Assembly: GCA_046304235.1 (NCBI GenBank)
Contig: JBKCEW010000188.1
Location: forward strand, 1 to 54,189
Length of the DNA: 54,189 nucleotides
Source: CANHVK01 sp046304235
GTDB taxonomy: Bacteria > Bacteroidota > Bacteroidia > Flavobacteriales_D > Crocinitomicaceae
Direction of reading: 5' to 3'
The position numbers and the translations under genes were made by a program. Each line of letters begins with the position of its first letter. Position 1 is the stretch's first letter. Positions 50,913-54,189 of this stretch are shown in pieces. The notes beneath the pieces were generated by a model. The model made no database searches. It was not told the origin of the DNA and worked only from the letters and a program-made list of their open reading frames with translations.

Positions 50913-51347
50913 ATGTCAGATAATTCTAGAATTTCAACATCAAAAGCTCCAAAACCAGTAGGTTTATATCCACATGCAAGAAGAGTAGGTAATTTGTTAT
51001 TTTTATCAGGTGTTGGACCAAGAACAGCTGGTTCAGATGCTACAGATTCACAAGTTCCTGGACTTAAATTAGATAAAAATGGTAACTTTTTAGAATTTGA
51101 TTTTGAAGCACAATGTAGAAGCGTTTTTGAAAACGTAAAAGTGATTTTAGAAGAATCGGGTTCTAGTTGGGAAAATTTAGTTGACGTAACGGTTTTCTTG
51201 GTGAATATGAAAAGAGATTTCCATACATATAATCGTTTTTATGCTGAGTATTTTAAAGATAATTTGCCTTGTAGAACTACCTGTGAAATCAATTCTTTAC
51301 CAACTCCTATCGCTATTGAGTTGAAGTGTATCGCTACTATCGATTAA
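50913..51347 (+). CDS. RidA/YjgF-family protein, 2-aminomuconate deaminase-like
   Basis: A 144-residue RidA-fold protein. PHARRVGNLLFLSGVGPR, EAQCRSVFENVKVILEESGSSWENLVDVTVFLVNM and CRTTCEINSLPTPIAIELKCIA include the conserved Arg of the active site. General RidA enzymes hydrolyse reactive enamines and imines made by PLP enzymes. The N-terminal sequence and FLVNMKRDFHTYNRFYAEYF resemble 2-aminomuconate deaminase of the kynurenine pathway more than E. coli RidA, so that is the other main reading. No pathway partners are in the window. The start is the ATG at 50913, after the promoter box. A membrane/TPR gene follows 10 bp later. Confidence 0.9.
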   Translation: MSDNSRISTSKAPKPVGLYPHARRVGNLLFLSGVGPRTAGSDATDSQVPGLKLDKNGNFLEFDFEAQCRSVFENVKVILEESGSSWENLVDVTVFLVNMKRDFHTYNRFYAEYFKDNLPCRTTCEINSLPTPIAIELKCIATID

Positions 51348-51357
51348 TCATAAATTT

Positions 51358-51942
51358 ATGTTAGGTTTTATTATTCGCTGTTTTCTTACAGCAGTATCTT
51401 TGTTTTTAACAGTTTATTCGTTTGGAACAGGTCATTGGGGTTGGGGAATTGTTATGATTTTTGTAACGGCATTGGTTGTATTGACTTTCTTTAGAAATGT
51501 TTATATGATCATGGCGTTGAATCAAATGCGTGTTGGTAATCAAGAAAAAGCGCATGATTATATTAAAAAAATCACACGACCTGATTTATTACCAAAAAAA
51601 CAACATGCTTATATCTTGTATTTAAAAGCTATGATGGGAGCACAAGAAATGGGCTTTGCGAAAAGTGAACAATTAATGCGTACAGCGTTGCAAATGGGAC
51701 TTAGAACAAAGCAAGATAACGCAATGGCTCGTATGCATTTAGCTGGTTTAACTGCTCAAACTGGTAGAAGACAAGAAGCGCTTTCATTATTAAGTGAAGC
51801 AAAAAAATTAGATGAGAATGGTATTTTGAAAGACCAAATTTCAATGATGAGAGAGCAACTTACAGGTGCAATGCCATCCAAGAATCAGATGCGTATGGCG
51901 CAAATGCATAAAGGAAGAATTAAGTCTCCGAGAAAAAGATAA
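51358..51942 (+). CDS. Membrane protein with TPR-like soluble domain
   Basis: The 194 residues begin with two TMs (about 2-22 and 25-46) and continue with a cytosolic helical part. EKAHDYIKKI, LMRTALQMG and ARMHLAGLTAQTGRRQEALSLLSEA are TPR-like helix pairs. The C-terminus is strongly basic (MHKGRIKSPRKR), suggesting binding to RNA or membrane lipid. No family name is known to me. It is 10 bp after the RidA gene and probably shares its promoter. A two-way terminator follows at 51950. Confidence 0.75.
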   Translation: MLGFIIRCFLTAVSLFLTVYSFGTGHWGWGIVMIFVTALVVLTFFRNVYMIMALNQMRVGNQEKAHDYIKKITRPDLLPKKQHAYILYLKAMMGAQEMGFAKSEQLMRTALQMGLRTKQDNAMARMHLAGLTAQTGRRQEALSLLSEAKKLDENGILKDQISMMREQLTGAMPSKNQMRMAQMHKGRIKSPRKR

Positions 51943-51949
51943 AAAAGAC

Positions 51950-51983
51950 AGAGGGTTTCAGAATTGAGACCCTCTTTTCTTTT
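51950..51983 (+). terminator. Terminator between convergent genes, probably bidirectional
   Basis: AGAGGGTTTC (51950-51959) pairs with GAGACCCTCT (51966-51975), ten pairs with one G-T, followed by TTTCTTTTATT. A run of A (51941-51946) on the other side allows use on the minus strand as well, where a lipoprotein gene ends at 51985. Confidence 0.85.
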
Positions 51984-51984
51984 A

Positions 51985-53436
51985 TTATATGCCCATTAAT
52001 GTTTTAAGGTCATCCACTTTTTCTATTTTTTTAGCCGTTTTGAAATGTAAGGTTTGTGTTCCAGTTTTATCTTTAGAACATTTACCTAACTCTTCACTAG
52101 ATACTTGAGCAAGTATATCACCTTCCAAAACCGTAAATAGTGTAGCAGAAGGGTCATTACAAAGTGTTAATTCAACTTCTTGTTTGAAAGCATAATCAAT
52201 ACAAACTTTATCTCTCTTGCTAATATAGAAAAATCGATCAGGTGCAAAACCTTTTTTACCTTTAGGAATTACAAAATTAACTTTTGCTAAGAATTTTTCT
52301 GGTTGACTATATAATTTATCACAGTTGTAAATACCAAATTGGTTAATTTGTAATGTTCTTGAAAGATCACTCATTTTAGAAAGTGTTAATTCATGTTCTT
52401 GAATTTCTTTTAATGTCTTTTCGTATTCCGTAGACCATTTTTCCGGAGCAACTTTGAATATACTTTTTATCGACATTTTAGCTTTGATTTTAGTCTTGAA
52501 AATCTCTTTTTTATCATTGGGGTTTTCTAGAGTAAGTTCGTAAATATCACCTTCCAATTTTTTATGTTTTCCCGGAATGCTTTCTGCCCAAGTAGGAAAC
52601 TTGTCTTTATTAACTTTTTCCCAAACAACAAGATATGCTGGAATTTCGTTACCGTTTAATGTGATTTTACCGTAGTCCCAAATGTTTTCACCTTCTATTC
52701 CATATTGTAAAAGTTTGGCAGGAAGTTTTTTCTTTTTATTTACTAGATATGGATAGATAGTTTGATAATCATTATTTAAGAATTCATCTAATAAGTTATC
52801 AAAATTGAAAACAAACGCATTACCACCAAAAACTGTTTTTGTTTTAAGTTTTGCCATCTGTTTTTTTACTTGTTCTTTATCGATATTTAGATGAAGATTG
52901 TCGTTTTCTGTTTTCGTCCATTTACCTGTTAACGTATCCAAATAAAAGTTATCGAAACCCTTTTCTGCACGGTAAGTTGCTAGTTCCATAGATAAAGGAT
53001 GATCTTGATTGATCATAACCTTAGATCCAGAAGCAGTTGAAGCTTGAATTTCAAACATACCTGCTGACTGGAAAGGGGTAGTTTTCGTCGAGTCATCGCT
53101 ATATTTCATCGGAATTCCAGCAGTCATTATTTCAGCTGGATCCATGAAGTTTTTTAAAGAAATAGTGACTGGTTCATGAATAAGATTTCCATTTTCATCC
53201 ACTAAACTTTCTTTTGGAATCGTAATTTTAGAACCATTAGAAGTTGTAATTATCTGCTCTTCCCCGGGGTTAATAGTAAAGTTTTCTGTAGGTAGCTCTA
53301 CATTTTTAAATGGTGAAACAACAACCGATTTTGGCTCTTTATTTTCGTTTTTTGATATGTTTTTAGACGTTTCATTACAACCTGTAGCTAAAACAGTTAA
53401 GATAAATGCATTTATCCCTATGTATATTGGTTTCAT
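51985..53436 (-). CDS. Large lipoprotein, ZU5-like N-terminal region, function unknown
   Basis: The 483-residue protein starts with a lipoprotein signal ending in ATGC (Cys20). The first folded part (about 55-165) has INPGEEQIITTSNGSKITIPKESLVDENGNLI and VTISLKNF, resembling a ZU5-type beta domain (G-S-x-I-x-I-P-x-x-x-L). The rest is beta-rich with several Trp and Tyr. NKKKKLPAKLLQYG and WAESIPGKHKKLEG are notable basic segments, and three late Cys might pair. The protein is probably outer-membrane or surface exposed. I cannot name the family. It is followed on the same strand, 56 bp upstream, by the transglycosylase-like gene. Confidence 0.75.
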   Translation of the reverse strand: MKPIYIGINAFILTVLATGCNETSKNISKNENKEPKSVVVSPFKNVELPTENFTINPGEEQIITTSNGSKITIPKESLVDENGNLIHEPVTISLKNFMDPAEIMTAGIPMKYSDDSTKTTPFQSAGMFEIQASTASGSKVMINQDHPLSMELATYRAEKGFDNFYLDTLTGKWTKTENDNLHLNIDKEQVKKQMAKLKTKTVFGGNAFVFNFDNLLDEFLNNDYQTIYPYLVNKKKKLPAKLLQYGIEGENIWDYGKITLNGNEIPAYLVVWEKVNKDKFPTWAESIPGKHKKLEGDIYELTLENPNDKKEIFKTKIKAKMSIKSIFKVAPEKWSTEYEKTLKEIQEHELTLSKMSDLSRTLQINQFGIYNCDKLYSQPEKFLAKVNFVIPKGKKGFAPDRFFYISKRDKVCIDYAFKQEVELTLCNDPSATLFTVLEGDILAQVSSEELGKCSKDKTGTQTLHFKTAKKIEKVDDLKTLMGI

Positions 53437-53492
53437 GGTATTTGAATTTAAAAGTTAGGTATGATTGTTTCATAGGCAAATTCATAGTTTTT

Positions 53493-54173
53493 TTAATTAT
53501 AATACGCACAAGATATGTCAGCATAACAAAATTGATTTCCATTATATTTTGTACCGAAAGGGAAAATTTTAAAGTTGCATCTTTTCTTTATAGTAGCTAA
53601 CGGAAAATTAAATCCAATATTATAACAAGCTGCTAAAAAATGAATTTGATTCTTTTTTGATTCTTTTTTAATTGAAGGGAATTTTATCAGACAAATATCA
53701 ATAAATGCGTGTAAGTATGCTAGTTGCCAATGCGTGCTTTTGAGCCGATTTATTCTTACTAATCTTTTATTTTGATTTCTGATTATTAATACTTTGTATT
53801 TTTTACATAAAGCAGAATTTGATAAAATTTTTTTCTCAATTTGTTCTATAAAAGAAGGCTTCATTTGAAAATGACCAATGGAGAAATCTGCCGCTTTAGA
53901 ACCAAACTTTACATAAACTAATTCTAAACTACTTGTTTCAAAAAAATCTTTTAAGTAATTATATCTCAATAATTCAGGGTAGATAATGGCTGTAATTTCT
54001 TTTTTTGAATGTTTATATCTTTTACACGATTTTATAAAAATTTTATCGTTGTTTCTTAAGTACTTATTAGCTTCTACAATTTCATCATCAAAAAAGACTT
54101 TGTAGTCAATAGGTTTATTTCCTAAACTATAGAGGTTTATAAAACAAAGTAATATAGGAATCAATGATTTCAT
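53493..54173 (-). CDS. Secreted lysozyme/transglycosylase-like protein
   Basis: The 226 residues begin with a signal peptide (MKSLIPILLCFINLYSLG). The layout recalls SLT-type lytic transglycosylases: EITAIIYPELLR (59-70) places Glu67 where the catalytic Glu sits (family pattern AII.xES), GSKAADFSIGHFQMKPSF (91-108) matches the GAxGLMQLxP region, and FLAACYNIGF (179-188) matches the AAYNxG motif. Sequence similarity is otherwise low, and the region between is diverged, so this is a fold-level guess. If active, it would cleave peptidoglycan in the periplasm. It begins 16 bp from the right edge with its ATG at 54171-54173. Nothing is visible in 54174-54189. Confidence 0.7.
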   Translation of the reverse strand: MKSLIPILLCFINLYSLGNKPIDYKVFFDDEIVEANKYLRNNDKIFIKSCKRYKHSKKEITAIIYPELLRYNYLKDFFETSSLELVYVKFGSKAADFSIGHFQMKPSFIEQIEKKILSNSALCKKYKVLIIRNQNKRLVRINRLKSTHWQLAYLHAFIDICLIKFPSIKKESKKNQIHFLAACYNIGFNFPLATIKKRCNFKIFPFGTKYNGNQFCYADISCAYYN

Positions 54174-54189
54174 TTTTGAAAGATATATT

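Noticed and set aside
1..54189. Search for tRNA, rRNA, CRISPR array, insertion sequence and prophage
   Set aside because: No cloverleaf, repeat-spacer array, transposase or integrase was found; the octamer tandems have no spacers and are not CRISPR.

Overview
The window is AT-rich (about one third G+C by eye), densely coding and looks chromosomal. It belongs to a Bacteroidota genome, most likely order Flavobacteriales. The reasons are: genes lack Shine-Dalgarno sequences; many are preceded by the Bacteroidota -7 box TAnnTTTG; secreted proteins include a type IX secretion (T9SS) substrate; DUF6427, DUF6341 and DUF3098 genes are present; and a complete alternative complex III (act) cluster runs straight into aa3 oxidase genes. 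I could not fix the genus; a Crocinitomicaceae/Fluviicola-like or Flavobacteriaceae-like origin is a guess. I saw no rRNA, tRNA, insertion sequence, prophage or CRISPR array.

Layout. 1-560: a membrane-protein gene cut by the left edge and a small XRE regulator, divergent, with a perfect 11-bp inverted repeat between them. 576-4890 (minus): GldE-like CBS membrane protein, purD, purQ and DUF6427. 5010-8988 (mostly plus): DUF6341, ispD, a methionine-type aminotransferase with an overlapping omega-amidase-like nitrilase, and a GT2 glycosyltransferase. 8996-12476 (minus): GT4 glycosyltransferase, TPR protein and lipoprotein. 12697-15590 (plus): rRNA pseudouridine synthase, two secreted proteins and methylmalonyl-CoA epimerase. 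15665-16288 (minus): HAD phosphatase. 16415-21875 (plus): a tight run ftsX, DUF3098, uppP, truB, orphan response regulator, dCMP deaminase, S41 protease. 22150-23699 (minus): rplY-prs, divergent from purT. Then a TIGR03862-type flavoprotein and a convergent SPOR protein.

26865-38687 is the centrepiece: actABCDEF-coxBA, encoding a quinol:cytochrome c oxidoreductase and terminal oxidase subunits II and I. It is followed by ruvB, a previously unlisted 34-residue membrane ORF on the minus strand, dprA, then adk-obg-PAP2-VWA. leuS (minus) is divergent from a large T9SS-exported M43 metalloprotease. The window closes with a RidA-family gene, a membrane/TPR protein, and two minus-strand secreted proteins, the last resembling a lytic transglycosylase.

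How the genes work together. Purine synthesis recurs (purD, purQ, prs, purT, adk). Envelope growth is served by ftsX, uppP, PAP2, SPOR, glycosyltransferases and S41 protease. Respiration is served by act-cox. Between genes there is unexpected structure. A degenerate inverted-repeat family occupies all three convergent junctions longer than 60 bp. AATCTTCN octamer tandems occur at two loci. Several promoters sit so close to their start codon that leaderless mRNAs are likely. Nothing here is a clear new defence or mobile system; the most novel material is small (the 34-aa ORF, the repeat family, the operator-like repeat and the unassigned envelope proteins).
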